Assembly (NCBI GenBank): GCA_026014545.1
Contig: JAOZIH010000001.1
Span: forward strand, 335,808 to 399,807
DNA from: Candidatus Bathyarchaeota archaeon
GTDB lineage: Archaea; Thermoproteota; Bathyarchaeia; Bathyarchaeales; Bathycorpusculaceae
Direction: 5' to 3'
DNA: 64,000 nt
Position 1 is the stretch's first letter. Every line of letters starts with the position of its first letter. Shown here in pieces: positions 8,267 to 17,415 of this stretch. The notes under the pieces are model-generated. The model was not told the origin of the DNA. It was given only the letters and a program-made list of their open reading frames with translations, and did no database searches. The position numbers and the translations under genes were made by a program.

Positions 8267-8773
8267 TTGAGCATAGAGCAACTAAATGAGCAAATCCGAA
8301 ATTGCCGAAGATGCCCGCTGTGGCAGGGCGCAACACAAGCGGTTCCCGGCGAAGGCCCAATCGACGCTAAAGTGATGCTGGTGGGACAGAATCCCGGTGC
8401 AGAGGAAGACAAGGCAGGCAGACCGTTCGTTGGAAGGGCAGGAAAGTTCTTGACTAAAACGTTAGCGGAGAACGGCATAAACCGCGCAGAATTATTCATA
8501 ACCAACATTGTCAAGCACATAACACCTGGAAACCGTAAACCCTCTGCTGATGAAATAGCAGCATGCATACCCTATTTACTTGCGCAAATTGCTATAGTCA
8601 AGCCGAAAGTAATTGTGCTTTTAGGCGCAACGGCAAAGGAAACACCACGCCTAGAGGGCATAGAGTACATGGAAATAATTCACCCGTCGGCAGCAATGCG
8701 CTTCAAGAACATGCGAGAGAAGTTCGAGAAGCAAATCGCCGAGTTAGCATTGCGTCTGCAGCGGTTAGCTTAA
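8267..8773 (+). CDS. uracil-DNA glycosylase, family 4-like, with an altered Fe-S ligand
   Basis: Removes uracil from deaminated DNA. Visible are the N-terminal cysteine pair CRRCPLW, the active-site loop VGQNPGAEEDKAGRPFVGRAG, TNIVKH, AACIPYL, LGATAKE and the uracil/leucine-loop motif HPSAAMRF. In thermophilic family 4 enzymes the third cluster ligand is the cysteine in a VKC motif; here it is His (IVKH). The motif-A Glu of GEGPG is Gln in GQNPG. At 168 residues it is shorter than typical (about 190-200) because the loop before HPS is reduced. TTG 8267 start. It may be a UdgX-related or divergent branch rather than a standard family 4 enzyme. Confidence 0.83.
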   Translation: MSIEQLNEQIRNCRRCPLWQGATQAVPGEGPIDAKVMLVGQNPGAEEDKAGRPFVGRAGKFLTKTLAENGINRAELFITNIVKHITPGNRKPSADEIAACIPYLLAQIAIVKPKVIVLLGATAKETPRLEGIEYMEIIHPSAAMRFKNMREKFEKQIAELALRLQRLA

Positions 8774-8965
8774 CAATCTAACTCGCCATTATGCTTACAC
8801 GCGCGCTCCGGCTGGGATTGCTTTAACATAAAGCTTTAATCTTAATCGTGAATTCATAAGATACTTATTAATTAAATCCATATTAGCCATCAGAATTCAG
8901 AGTTGAAATTAAGAAACACTTAACTGTTAAAGGCGCTTAAATAGAAAAAGACAGAGAGGAGAAAT

Positions 8966-9343
8966 TTGCCGTCTATTGGGCTGTTCCGAAAATCGAAAAA
9001 GGAAGGCGAAGAAAAAACAGAATCGCCTCCTTCTCCAGAAAATAAGGCGAACACTAGCAAAACTTACTTGAAAGCTATGCCTCTCCGCGAATTATCCGAT
9101 TTGGAAACCATTAAAAAAGAGGTAAAAAGCGGGAACGTCCTTATTCTCCGGATTACGCCTCTTGCAAGCAAAAGCATCGAAGATGTGAAGCGCGCCGTGA
9201 ACGAGCTATACGAGTTCGCTGAATCCATAGGTGGAGACATCGCGCGCCTAGGCGAAGAAAGAATCGTCCTCTGCCCGCAGAATATAAAAATCTGGAGAGA
9301 AAAACAGCCGGTTTCAAAGGAAACTGTGCCTACAGCAGCCTGA
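8966..9343 (+). CDS. sepF: archaeal SepF-like cell-division protein
   Basis: Homologue of SepF (DUF552), which anchors FtsZ to the membrane in archaea that divide with FtsZ. An N-terminal amphipathic segment (MPSIGLFRKSKKE) fits a membrane-targeting helix. A charged linker rich in Ser/Pro/Glu follows, then the SepF core, about residues 36-118, with TYLKAMPLRELSDLETIKKEV, GNVLILRITPLA and GGDIARLGEERIVLCP. Length 125. TTG 8966 is preceded by GAGAGGAG, and a TATA-like CTTAAATAG lies at about 8936-8944. Its end overlaps the convergent aCPSF1 gene by 14 bases. Notable because ESCRT-type cdv genes occur 26 kb away. Confidence 0.88.
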   Translation: MPSIGLFRKSKKEGEEKTESPPSPENKANTSKTYLKAMPLRELSDLETIKKEVKSGNVLILRITPLASKSIEDVKRAVNELYEFAESIGGDIARLGEERIVLCPQNIKIWREKQPVSKETVPTAA

Positions 9344-11249
9344 AAGTTTCCATGACTGCTGGAGCAATTGTGGGTATGCCCACCTTGCTGCTGAGATAGT
9401 TAGCTAAACTCATGATTTTCTGTTTTTCTCCGTGGCACACGAAAATTTTCTCAGGCTTAGGCTTAAGATGCGTCAAATAATTGACTAATTGCCGCCTGTC
9501 AGAGTGCCCTGAAAAGCCCTCTATGGACTCTACCCGGATTTTAACCTGAACAACAACCATTTTGCCCTCATTATCTATCATGGTAACCTCATTTACGCCC
9601 TTCTGCACTCGCCTGCCCAAGGTTCCTTCAATCTGATAGCTCACAAAGATTAGGGTGTTCCGTTCGTCTCCAGCCCAGTTTTTGAAGTACTCTATTACCG
9701 GGCCTCCTTCAAGCATGCCGGAAGTCGCGAGCACAATGCATGGTTCACCCTCGATTATGTTCTGCCTAACGCTGGGATGCTCCACAATAGTGAAGTAATC
9801 CGACTGGAACGGGTTAACTTCTTCGTGAAGGATGCTGTGGCGAACTTCCCTGCCCAGATACTCCGGATAAGCGGTGTGAATCGCCGTGGCTTCGGAAATC
9901 ATGCCTTCAATGAATACAGGCGCCTCCTTCATTAAGCCACGCTTCATGTAGCCATCAAGAATAAGCATAATTTCCTGCGCTCTACCCACCGCCGGCACAG
10001 GAATAAGCACTTTGCCTTTGCGCTCTAATGTTTCATTTATAACGCGCGTTAATTTTTCTTCGGCTTCCACTCTGGAAGGCATGAAGTCTTCGTGCCCGCC
10101 GTAAGTGCTTTCGGTTATAACGGTTTCTATACGCGGGAATTCCGCGGCTGCTGCTTCCAGCAGCATAGTCCTTGCAAACTTGTAGTCGCTTGTGTAGACT
10201 ATGTTGTGCAAGCCCTCGCCGATGTGCAGGTGCGCCATGGCAGCGCCGAGGATATGCCCAGAATTGTGCAACGTTAAGCGAATATCGGGCGCTATATCCG
10301 TGACGACGCCGAATTTGAGGGGAATCGTATGCAAAACGCATTCACGAACATCCTTTTGATCGTAGTACGGTGTTATTCCTTGTTTGCTTGCTACATCCAA
10401 GTAATCAAGCTGCAGCATCGTCATCAAGTTTGAAGTAGGCGCAGAACAGTATATTGGGCCGTCATAACCGTACTTGTAGAGAAACGGGGCTAAACCGCAG
10501 TGGTCAAGATGCGCATGAGTTATGACGACGGCGTCCAACTGGTCGATTTGGAACTCTGGCGAATCGAAACGTGGAAACGCCTCAAAAGGCCTTTGCGAGC
10601 CTGGGTTGATGCCGCAGTCCAGCAGGACACTGCTTTCTCGGGTTTTGATGAGGAATGCGGAGCGGCCTACTTCTTGCGCGCCGCCGAGCACTGTCAACCT
10701 CACGTCGCCGACTTCGTAAGCTTTCGGTCGGAAAATTCTTTCGCCAACATTGCGAAGTATCCGCTCGCGTTCTTTGCTTTCTGAATGGAGATAATGGCGC
10801 ATGTGCGTAACAATCTTGGACTTTATCGGCGGGCTTCTCAAGACATGAGGGCGCCACTTGGTTTTCTTTATGATTTCTTGAAGAACCGCGCCGTTTCTGC
10901 CTATAACTAGACCTGGCTTTTTTGTTTCTATTATTATCTCGCCGAGGCTGGGGTCAAAATTTATGTCTGTAATCTCTGCTTCAGGCGCAATTAGTTCCCG
11001 CGCTATCCTCTCAGCTTCAGCTTCAGGAAGCCTAACTGAAGGGTCGGGGCGGACAACTATTCTTTTTCGAATCACGCTGACGATTTCCGCCACTATGTTG
11101 CTTTGGTCAACCAAAACTTCTGGTCTCTTAGTGTAAACTGCAAGCGCTGGGCCTTCATACTCTATTCTGGTAACTTCTGCTTCTCTTGGAACATGCTCAA
11201 GTATATAGTGGCTTATTTCTATCTTGTCTTTATCAGAGTTTCTTGCCAC
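9330..11249 (-). CDS. archaeal CPSF1 / FttA transcription-termination nuclease
   Basis: aCPSF1 (also called FttA) cleaves nascent transcripts at U-rich sites and terminates archaeal transcription. The order is as in the family: two N-terminal KH-like domains (residues about 1-145, with KPGLVIGRNGAVLQEI), then a metallo-beta-lactamase domain with the zinc motif ITHAHLDHCGLAP, and a beta-CASP domain (TESTYGGHEDFMP, VLATSGMLEGGPV), ending HGEKQKIMSLANYL with the last metal-ligand histidine. Full length at 639 residues. It follows psmB by 14 bases on the same strand. Confidence 0.96.
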   Translation of the reverse strand: MARNSDKDKIEISHYILEHVPREAEVTRIEYEGPALAVYTKRPEVLVDQSNIVAEIVSVIRKRIVVRPDPSVRLPEAEAERIARELIAPEAEITDINFDPSLGEIIIETKKPGLVIGRNGAVLQEIIKKTKWRPHVLRSPPIKSKIVTHMRHYLHSESKERERILRNVGERIFRPKAYEVGDVRLTVLGGAQEVGRSAFLIKTRESSVLLDCGINPGSQRPFEAFPRFDSPEFQIDQLDAVVITHAHLDHCGLAPFLYKYGYDGPIYCSAPTSNLMTMLQLDYLDVASKQGITPYYDQKDVRECVLHTIPLKFGVVTDIAPDIRLTLHNSGHILGAAMAHLHIGEGLHNIVYTSDYKFARTMLLEAAAAEFPRIETVITESTYGGHEDFMPSRVEAEEKLTRVINETLERKGKVLIPVPAVGRAQEIMLILDGYMKRGLMKEAPVFIEGMISEATAIHTAYPEYLGREVRHSILHEEVNPFQSDYFTIVEHPSVRQNIIEGEPCIVLATSGMLEGGPVIEYFKNWAGDERNTLIFVSYQIEGTLGRRVQKGVNEVTMIDNEGKMVVVQVKIRVESIEGFSGHSDRRQLVNYLTHLKPKPEKIFVCHGEKQKIMSLANYLSSKVGIPTIAPAVMETFRLL

Positions 11250-11263
11250 GATTCTTTACTTCC

Positions 11264-11902
11264 TCAATTTGACAGAAGCTTGCGCTTCTCTTCGTCTGTT
11301 AATTCGCGGTAACCGTTCTGGTCGATAACCGTGACATTATAGCTGTTGCCGCTTGCGACATCGCGTTTCATGGCAGCGTTAACGGCTTTAACAACAATTG
11401 GCAAAAGCTCATTAACCGACATGCCTTCTCGATAGCCATCTTCTAGTATTCCGTAGGCTATGGGTGAACCTGAACCAGTTGAAACCATTTTTTCCTCCGT
11501 CAAACTGCCAAATGGATCTAAATTGAACACATGAGGCCCCGTGTCATCTATGCCGCCGATTAAGACTTGCGTCGCCAGCGGCACATATCTTGCGGAAAAT
11601 AGTAGATTAGCGGTAAGTCTTGCGGCGGCGCTAACGGGCATGGGTCTATTTATGTTGATTTTGTAAAGCTGCGCATTAGCGATAAGTATGTCGACAACTC
11701 GCTGCGCGTCGGCAACAGTTCCCGCTATGGTCATGCCTAAGTGGTCGTCTATTTTGTAGACTTTCTTTCCAAATTTATGCGCAACATAAAAGCCCATTGT
11801 CACACGTGTGTCTGAGGCTAAGATGACGCCGTCTTTGCAGACAACTCCAAGGGTGGTTGTTCCTTTCAGGACTAATTGGCTAGCTGCGTTGTTCTGTGCC
11901 AT
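11264..11902 (-). CDS. psmB: 20S proteasome beta subunit
   Basis: Catalytic subunit of the 20S proteasome. A 14-residue propeptide ends in KG before TTTLGVVCKDGV; autocleavage between Gly and Thr would expose the nucleophile Thr15. The catalytic Asp (ASDTR) and Lys (HKFGKKVYKI) follow, and the late SGS region reads STGSGSPIAYGILED. At 212 residues it is of normal length. Its promoter probably lies in the A/T-rich stretch at about 11925-11940. It is immediately upstream of aCPSF1 and probably co-transcribed with it. Confidence 0.96.
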   Translation of the reverse strand: MAQNNAASQLVLKGTTTLGVVCKDGVILASDTRVTMGFYVAHKFGKKVYKIDDHLGMTIAGTVADAQRVVDILIANAQLYKININRPMPVSAAARLTANLLFSARYVPLATQVLIGGIDDTGPHVFNLDPFGSLTEEKMVSTGSGSPIAYGILEDGYREGMSVNELLPIVVKAVNAAMKRDVASGNSYNVTVIDQNGYRELTDEEKRKLLSN

Positions 11903-12049
11903 TGCTTTTTTGTTCCCCTTAAAACCTAATTATTTATGACTTCTACTGCTAGGAAGTAGACACATGTAATCTTTCTGTGATATTTATTAATCTTGCGCTC
12001 GCTGAATAAGTCTCTCCCATAGAATGCTTCATTCTTTCTGTGCAAGCGC

Positions 12050-12934
12050 TTAGTAAAGCTTAGCCCACTCATCCACTATCCGGCTCATCTCGGTAAACTC
12101 GTATTTCCTGAGCCATTCACGGAAATCATCATTATTCACGGCGTATCTGCAGATTTGCTTGGCGTTTTCTGCATCATACACAAGCATAAGTACACCCATC
12201 AAGTTGTGTCTACTTAAATAAGCCACAGTCTTTAGCAGTGCATCTGCTTTTTTATCGTTTAGCATTTCTGCGCTAACTTCTACAACAACAGGCTTTTTCA
12301 AGATTTTGACAAAATCCCTTGCCAGCAAGTCCACCCAATAATTCGTCAGGTAATCCCGCGATGACAGCGGAACATGAAAGTAATCCACTAATTCCGCTAT
12401 GCGTTCAAAGTCTATGCCGAACCTTTCTTTAGCAAGCACTGGGTCAGGAAACATCTCCACCGCGAAAGTGCCCTTTACCAAACGTTTTGCCTCTTGAAGG
12501 AAACCCGTTATCTCCTGTGCACGCCATTCTGTCCAATTCAGTCCGCTTTTCCGCCACAGTTCAACGCATCGCGGGCAAACGCAGAACTCTTCTTCAGGAA
12601 AGTGATAAAGATTCAGCGTTACGCCTTCAATGTTTTCTCTGCCAAGTTCTTCAATATAACTCAAAACTTTTGCGCGGTACTCAGGATTTGTAGGGCAAAC
12701 AAAATCAAAGGGCACATTAATTTTCCTATTTCTTCGCAAAGCTGGTCCATTGCTTGAAACTGCAACTATGCTTGGGTTTTCTCTTATAGCTTCAGCGTCA
12801 CAGAAGCATGTGACGTCATTCTGCATTTCTTTCGCGGTGGGAAAAACTGAACCATCAGCGCGTTTTGAATAGTAAACATGCATGTCAAAGCCCTCAACTT
12901 TTTCCGGAGTATACGTGACAAGTCCTATTTTCAT
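12050..12934 (-). CDS. TIM-barrel-like protein with CxCPRC motif, paralogue A
   Basis: Function unknown. Start set at ATG 12934 (GAGGAG upstream), giving MKIGLVTYTPEKVEGFDM, which aligns with the paralogue at 14035. Both share VSSNGPALR/VSADGPAFR, an exactly shared 15-residue block CPRCVELWRKSGLNW, FPDPVLAKERFGID/LPDPVLGKVRFGYD and a Trp-ending C-terminus. The alternation of strands and helices and the position of the Cys-x-Cys-Pro-x-x-Cys segment resemble the (beta/alpha)8 domains of DUF4838-type glycosidase-like proteins, but I would not assign a reaction. The three cysteines could bind a metal. Divergent from the ferredoxin gene. Confidence 0.72.
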   Translation of the reverse strand: MKIGLVTYTPEKVEGFDMHVYYSKRADGSVFPTAKEMQNDVTCFCDAEAIRENPSIVAVSSNGPALRRNRKINVPFDFVCPTNPEYRAKVLSYIEELGRENIEGVTLNLYHFPEEEFCVCPRCVELWRKSGLNWTEWRAQEITGFLQEAKRLVKGTFAVEMFPDPVLAKERFGIDFERIAELVDYFHVPLSSRDYLTNYWVDLLARDFVKILKKPVVVEVSAEMLNDKKADALLKTVAYLSRHNLMGVLMLVYDAENAKQICRYAVNNDDFREWLRKYEFTEMSRIVDEWAKLY

Positions 12935-12997
12935 GGTTGTCTCCTCTTTAGCGCGCAACAGATATATTCAGGCGACTTATTTAATTGTTGACTCAAT

Positions 12998-13213
12998 ATG
13001 GGTAAACACAATCCAATCGCCATCGATTATGCCAAGTGCTCGCCATGCGCCACTCTCATCTGCATTGGTGTTTGCCCATCAGGTGTTTTAGAAAAGGGTG
13101 TGGATGGCAAGCCGCAAATGATTGAGGAGTCCTCCTGCACGCGATGCGGCGTCTGCGCAAGCCTATGCCCCACACAAGCAATTACAATAAATCAAGACAG
13201 CAGAAACAAATGA
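12998..13213 (+). CDS. small 2[4Fe-4S] ferredoxin-type protein
   Basis: A 71-residue electron carrier with two cluster motifs. The first is CSPCATLICIGVCP, spacing CX2CX4CX3CP, so two residues longer than the usual CX2CX2C in the middle. The second is a standard CTRCGVCASLCP. No membrane segment or extra domain. Three bases after its stop the cbiZ gene begins, so the two are co-transcribed, suggesting the ferredoxin serves a redox step connected with cobamide metabolism; this is inference from linkage. Confidence 0.88.
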   Translation: MGKHNPIAIDYAKCSPCATLICIGVCPSGVLEKGVDGKPQMIEESSCTRCGVCASLCPTQAITINQDSRNK

Positions 13214-13216
13214 TAG

Positions 13217-13939
13217 GTGGCTGAATTTACGCGGCAGATAGCGCTTTTAGGCAATTGCGGAAAACTCGTTTTAAAGAATAACGTATTAGCCATATTATCC
13301 GACAATGAACTAACCACGGTTAGTTCAGCCATATATAACGGCGGCTTCAAAAAAGTTAAAGCCATACTAAACGTGCAAGCAACAGAGGACTACAGTGACA
13401 AGCAGCTGCACGCCGACCCGCAGAAGTTCATTTTAGAATCTGCAAGAAAACTTGGGCTTCAAGATAACTTCGTTGGGATGGTAACTGCTGCGGCAGTTGA
13501 CAAGTTTGCTTTAGCTTCAAAAAGCGATGGCACGCTTGCGGTCAGCGTAGTTGCCACGGCAGTAGATGCCAAAGGCGAAACTTGCTCTCATGCTGAAACT
13601 GCTGGGGAACCCATAGAAGTCGAGGAAATAACGGGAACGATAAATATCATGGTGGCCATAGACGGAAATCCAACTGAAAGCTGTCTCGTCAGCACTGTAA
13701 TCACCGCAACCGAGGCTAAATCTGCGGCCATGTGGGAACTGGGCATCAGAAGCCGATACTCCGGCGATTTAGCCACAGGAACCATAACGGACGCTATAAT
13801 AGTGGCGAAAACAGGCCGCGGCGCGCCAATAATCTACGGTGGCCCAGCGTCGAAGCTTGGGCAATTTGTCGGCTACTGCACACGTCGCGCCGTGAAAGAG
13901 GCTTTGATGAAAGCCAATAAATATTGCAATAAAAAATAG
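13217..13939 (+). CDS. cbiZ: adenosylcobinamide amidohydrolase
   Basis: CbiZ cleaves the aminopropanol side chain from adenosylcobinamide so that salvaged corrinoids can re-enter B12 synthesis. Family features are SSAIYNGGF near the N-terminus, the central TGTINIMVAIDGNPTESCL block, and the C-terminal GTITDAIIVAKTGRGAPIIYGGP. 240 residues, GTG start at 13217, three bases after the ferredoxin stop. Two B12-binding radical SAM proteins are encoded nearby at 15037 and 23651, so a supply of corrinoid makes sense in this neighbourhood. Confidence 0.85.
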   Translation: MAEFTRQIALLGNCGKLVLKNNVLAILSDNELTTVSSAIYNGGFKKVKAILNVQATEDYSDKQLHADPQKFILESARKLGLQDNFVGMVTAAAVDKFALASKSDGTLAVSVVATAVDAKGETCSHAETAGEPIEVEEITGTINIMVAIDGNPTESCLVSTVITATEAKSAAMWELGIRSRYSGDLATGTITDAIIVAKTGRGAPIIYGGPASKLGQFVGYCTRRAVKEALMKANKYCNKK

Positions 13940-14034
13940 GTAAAGGCGCTTGTTGCGTGGAAAACTGAAAGCCTTAAATAATTTGCAAGTTATTCCGTCT
14001 ACAAAAATCATTAAGGTAATGGTGTGAGAATCAG

Positions 14035-14934
14035 TTGAAGTTTGCAACCTTTCTTTATCAACCGGAACCTGCTGAAGGTTTCGACATGAACTTTTACCGC
14101 ATTAAACCCGAATCAGGCACAGTAGGCAAGCCGAACCCTCAGATGTACACCAACATTGCAGTTTTCGGCGACAACGCGTTAGCAGCGCAGCATCCGGAAT
14201 GGATTTCCGTAAGCGCAGATGGCCCAGCGTTCCGCTCAAATAAAAAGTTTAATCTGCGCTGGGATGTCCTATGCATGACCAACCCTGAAGTTCGCGAGTA
14301 CAACCTAAAACTAATCGAAGAATGCGCGAGGAAAACGCCTGGGATAAGCATCAGCAGCCAGCACTTTGCTGAACACGCATTCTGCACGTGCCCCAGGTGT
14401 GTGGAGCTCTGGCGGAAAAGCGGACTAAACTGGGTTGATTGGCGAGCCAAAACCGTAATCGAGTTTTTGGCTGAAGTTCGTGAGCGCGTGGTTGGCAAGC
14501 CCTTGTTCGTGAATTGTTTGCCGGATCCTGTTTTGGGTAAAGTGCGATTTGGCTATGACTTTGACGCGATGGCAGAATATGCCGACTACTTTGTTGTTCC
14601 AATGTTCTCGAAAGCTTATCCGACACCGTGGTATTGGGAAACAATCGCCAGAGCTTTTAAGAGTATTCTGAAGAAACCTATGTTCGTTAACTTTTACGTG
14701 CGTGGCCCCGGCGAGACATGGGAAACCGTGGCGCCGCACAGGCAAATTATGACAGTGGCTACTCGCGCAGCAAGGACAGGCATTGATGGCATAATCTTCC
14801 TAGCGGAGAAGGCGCAGTGGATAAGAGAGTTCCAGAAGAAAGTTGTCGAGGACAAGGAATGGCGCAAAGAGCTTGAAGGCTACGGCGGCGACGAAGTGCT
14901 AGAGCTCTTTAGCCGATGGGAAAAACTTTTCTAA
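14035..14934 (+). CDS. TIM-barrel-like protein with CxCPRC motif, paralogue B
   Basis: Paralogue of the product of 12050-12934 along its whole length. Start TTG 14035 gives MKFATFLYQPEPAEGFDMNF. It shares the FCTCPRCVELWRKSGLNW block with paralogue A except for one residue before it, and the LPDPVLG segment. Paralogue B carries more conserved-looking aromatic residues (TPWYWETIARAF, NFYVRGPGETWETV) that could line a ligand pocket. No signal peptide, so it is cytosolic. Function unknown; a sugar- or corrinoid-linked role is only suggested by fold resemblance and by the CbiZ next door. Confidence 0.72.
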   Translation: MKFATFLYQPEPAEGFDMNFYRIKPESGTVGKPNPQMYTNIAVFGDNALAAQHPEWISVSADGPAFRSNKKFNLRWDVLCMTNPEVREYNLKLIEECARKTPGISISSQHFAEHAFCTCPRCVELWRKSGLNWVDWRAKTVIEFLAEVRERVVGKPLFVNCLPDPVLGKVRFGYDFDAMAEYADYFVVPMFSKAYPTPWYWETIARAFKSILKKPMFVNFYVRGPGETWETVAPHRQIMTVATRAARTGIDGIIFLAEKAQWIREFQKKVVEDKEWRKELEGYGGDEVLELFSRWEKLF

Positions 14935-15036
14935 ACGCCCATTTTTTACTCCAGCTTTTCGTAAGTGACCATTCAAAAGCTTAATTGGAACTGCGCAACA
15001 TTAACGAAGGACATTCAAGGTGGCACTAAGCTTTTT

Positions 15037-16422
15037 TTAGCCGATGCCAAGCTTCAATTTCATGTATCCCACAAGATTCACTAGCACAGTCATAGCCGTT
15101 GAGAGCTTGAATATTCTTCTTTTGTCGAGGAAGTAGGCTGGCCGCAGATAGAAGTGATGGAAAGCTTGTAAGCGTAAATTCCTAAGCTCTTTCATGCTTA
15201 ACCAGGGAGTTTCAAAAATCGGTGTTGCCGTGTCATACTTGTCGAAGTCTGTTACTTTTAGCCAACCTTTCTCTTTAACCAAATCGTATAGAGGCGTTCC
15301 AGGAAAAGGCGTGGCTATGTTGTAGAAGCCTAGAACGTCTGGGCTTATTTTCTCCACGAATTTTATGGTTTCCCAAGCTGTTTTCTTGGTTTCCCCCGGA
15401 AAGCCCAAAATTACGTTGGGCACAGGCTTTAACCCTAGTTCGCGCACCCATCCTAAAACTTTGATTGTCTGCTCTGTGGAAATGCCCTTTTTCATGGCGT
15501 CCAGAACATGCTGCGAGCCGGATTCAACGCCGAACCATATGGAGATGCAGCCTGCTTCCTTCATTTTTGCGAGCAACTCTTTTGTGATCATGTCAACGCG
15601 GGTTCCGCAGTTCCATTGAATCTTTAGTTTGCGGTTTATGATTTCGCGGCATAGTGCTTCTGTTCTGGCTTGATCAACGGTGAATGCGTCATCGCAGAAA
15701 GTGAACTTGCTTACGCCGTAAGTTTTGTTAAGAAACTCTAGCTCGTCAACTATGTTTTTTGGACTGCGCATTCGAAACTTGCGGCCATGCATACGCACAG
15801 TGGCGCAGAATTCGCACCAGAAAGTGCAACCGCGGCTTGCCGCCAAATAGAGAACATCCTCATACTCGCGCAGGCGTTCCATTGGCCATAGATGGCGCGC
15901 TGGAAAAGGCAGCGAATCCAAATCCTCTATGTAGGGTCTGTCTGGGTTTCGCACTATTTGCCCGTTTTTTCGGTAAGTTATGCCTAGCACGTCATGGAAG
16001 CTCTTGCCTGCTTCTATCCGCTGTGTCAGCTCCAGCAGGGTGATTTCGCCTTCTCTTCTCACGATGACGTCCAGTTCTGGGCATTCTTGCAGCGCCTTGT
16101 CATCCCAGAAAGTGACATGCGGGCCGCCCATAATTGTTAGGCAGTTTGGGTTGACTTCTTTGGCTATCTTTGCCATTTGCAGTCCAGATTTGTATGTGAG
16201 TGTTGTGGAGGTGATGCCGACTATGTCGGGCTTGCGCTTCTCGATTTCACTTTTGAAACCGTCAGTTGAAAGTTTAAGCACTTGGCAATCAACTATATCC
16301 ACTTCATAGTGATTTTTTTCCAAAACGGCTGCCAAATAGCCTAAGCCTAGAAGGGCGAAGGGTAAATGTCCGGTGGATCCGCTTGGTGTGGGCGGATTTA
16401 CGAGGGTTACATGCGGTTTCAT
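15037..16422 (-). CDS. B12-binding radical SAM protein, paralogue 1
   Basis: Start placed at ATG 16422 (MKPHVTLVNPPTPSGSTGH); the open frame extends to 16461 without support. An N-terminal cobalamin-binding Rossmann domain (residues about 1-140, with GLGYLAAVLEKN, GITSTTLTYKSG and MGGPHVTF) lacks the classic DxHxxG cobalt-ligating motif. The radical SAM core follows with ASRGCTFWCEFC (CxxxCxxC). Later blocks are WFGVESGSQHVLD and NVILGFPGETKKTAWET. Members modify lipids, antibiotics or cofactors; the substrate cannot be told. The paralogue at 23651 has the same organisation. Confidence 0.88.
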   Translation of the reverse strand: MKPHVTLVNPPTPSGSTGHLPFALLGLGYLAAVLEKNHYEVDIVDCQVLKLSTDGFKSEIEKRKPDIVGITSTTLTYKSGLQMAKIAKEVNPNCLTIMGGPHVTFWDDKALQECPELDVIVRREGEITLLELTQRIEAGKSFHDVLGITYRKNGQIVRNPDRPYIEDLDSLPFPARHLWPMERLREYEDVLYLAASRGCTFWCEFCATVRMHGRKFRMRSPKNIVDELEFLNKTYGVSKFTFCDDAFTVDQARTEALCREIINRKLKIQWNCGTRVDMITKELLAKMKEAGCISIWFGVESGSQHVLDAMKKGISTEQTIKVLGWVRELGLKPVPNVILGFPGETKKTAWETIKFVEKISPDVLGFYNIATPFPGTPLYDLVKEKGWLKVTDFDKYDTATPIFETPWLSMKELRNLRLQAFHHFYLRPAYFLDKRRIFKLSTAMTVLVNLVGYMKLKLGIG

Positions 16423-16707
16423 CTTCTCTTCACTGAATGCGGCGTTCTTTCCAGAATACAAGGTACCTGAGGCTTAAATGTTTCGCGTATATTTTCAGGT
16501 ATGTTGCGGTAGAAAAGGGTTACTAATAGAGTGCTTGCGGAAAAAAACATTTGACAAGGGCGAGAATGATGGAAGTGTTATTTGTGTTACCATGTTGTAG
16601 CCACTTAAAATTTCGCCTTTATGGATTTTTACTGGCTCGATTGCTGGTAACAGAAGCTTTAATAGTCGTCTTCTGCTCTAACAATTTTCAAGCTTGGATG
16701 TGGTTTA

Positions 16708-17415
16708 GTGAAGCTTGTCATTCACTGGAGCGGCGGTAAAGAGTGCTGCTTGGCGCTTCATAAGATGATCAAGCAGGGTCATGAAGTTGCCTATTTGCTC
16801 TCGTACATTTATACGGAGCCATACATTTTTCACAGCGTTCCCTTGATGGAGTTGCAGTCTAAGACTTTAGGTATCCCACACGTGAAGGTTAAAATTAAAC
16901 GTGCCTACGAGGATATTCTCGCGACGCTTGCGCGGCTTAACAAGGAGGAAGGCGTTGAAGGCTTTGTCACCGGCGACATTGTAGGCGCCGGCTGCGCGCA
17001 AGTTCATCAGACCTACTATGATGCTATGTGCGAGCAGCTGGGCATGAAGCTAATTATGCCTAACGAGAATCCATCCAGAAACACTTACGACGTGTTGGCT
17101 GAAGAGATTGCCGCGGGAATAAGGCCTCTGATGAACTGTATCAATTTGGATCACTTTGGCGAAGAATGGCTGGGCCGTGTGCTTGATGAATCTGCCATTA
17201 AAGAGTTGAAGGCGCTGGCGGACAAGCAGGGAATAGATGTTTGCAGTGAGGATGGCAGAGGCTTCCACACCATGGTGCTGGATGCACCGCTTTTTAGGGA
17301 ACGCATAGAAATCGGCAAGTTCAAGAAGAAGAAATTTAAGGAGAAGGCGAAGCACTGGAAAAGAAACTGGCTTTACATGGACATTAAAGAGGCATTTCTA
17401 AAGCCCAAGAAGTAG
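16708..17415 (+). CDS. Dph6-like diphthine--ammonia ligase (ATP-PPase family)
   Basis: ATP-pyrophosphatase-type protein of the family that includes Dph6, which amidates diphthine on EF-2 as the last step of diphthamide formation. The P-loop is HWSGGKECCLALHKM (SGGK; the usual following Asp is Glu). The family block EGFVTGDIVGAGCAQVHQTYYDAMCEQLG and the conserved EDGRGFHTMVLDAPLF follow in part. GTG 16708 start, 235 residues. It matters here because an EF-2 paralogue lacking the target histidine is encoded at 42468. Other COG2102 members have unassigned substrates, so the exact role is not proven. Confidence 0.82.
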   Translation: MKLVIHWSGGKECCLALHKMIKQGHEVAYLLSYIYTEPYIFHSVPLMELQSKTLGIPHVKVKIKRAYEDILATLARLNKEEGVEGFVTGDIVGAGCAQVHQTYYDAMCEQLGMKLIMPNENPSRNTYDVLAEEIAAGIRPLMNCINLDHFGEEWLGRVLDESAIKELKALADKQGIDVCSEDGRGFHTMVLDAPLFRERIEIGKFKKKKFKEKAKHWKRNWLYMDIKEAFLKPKK

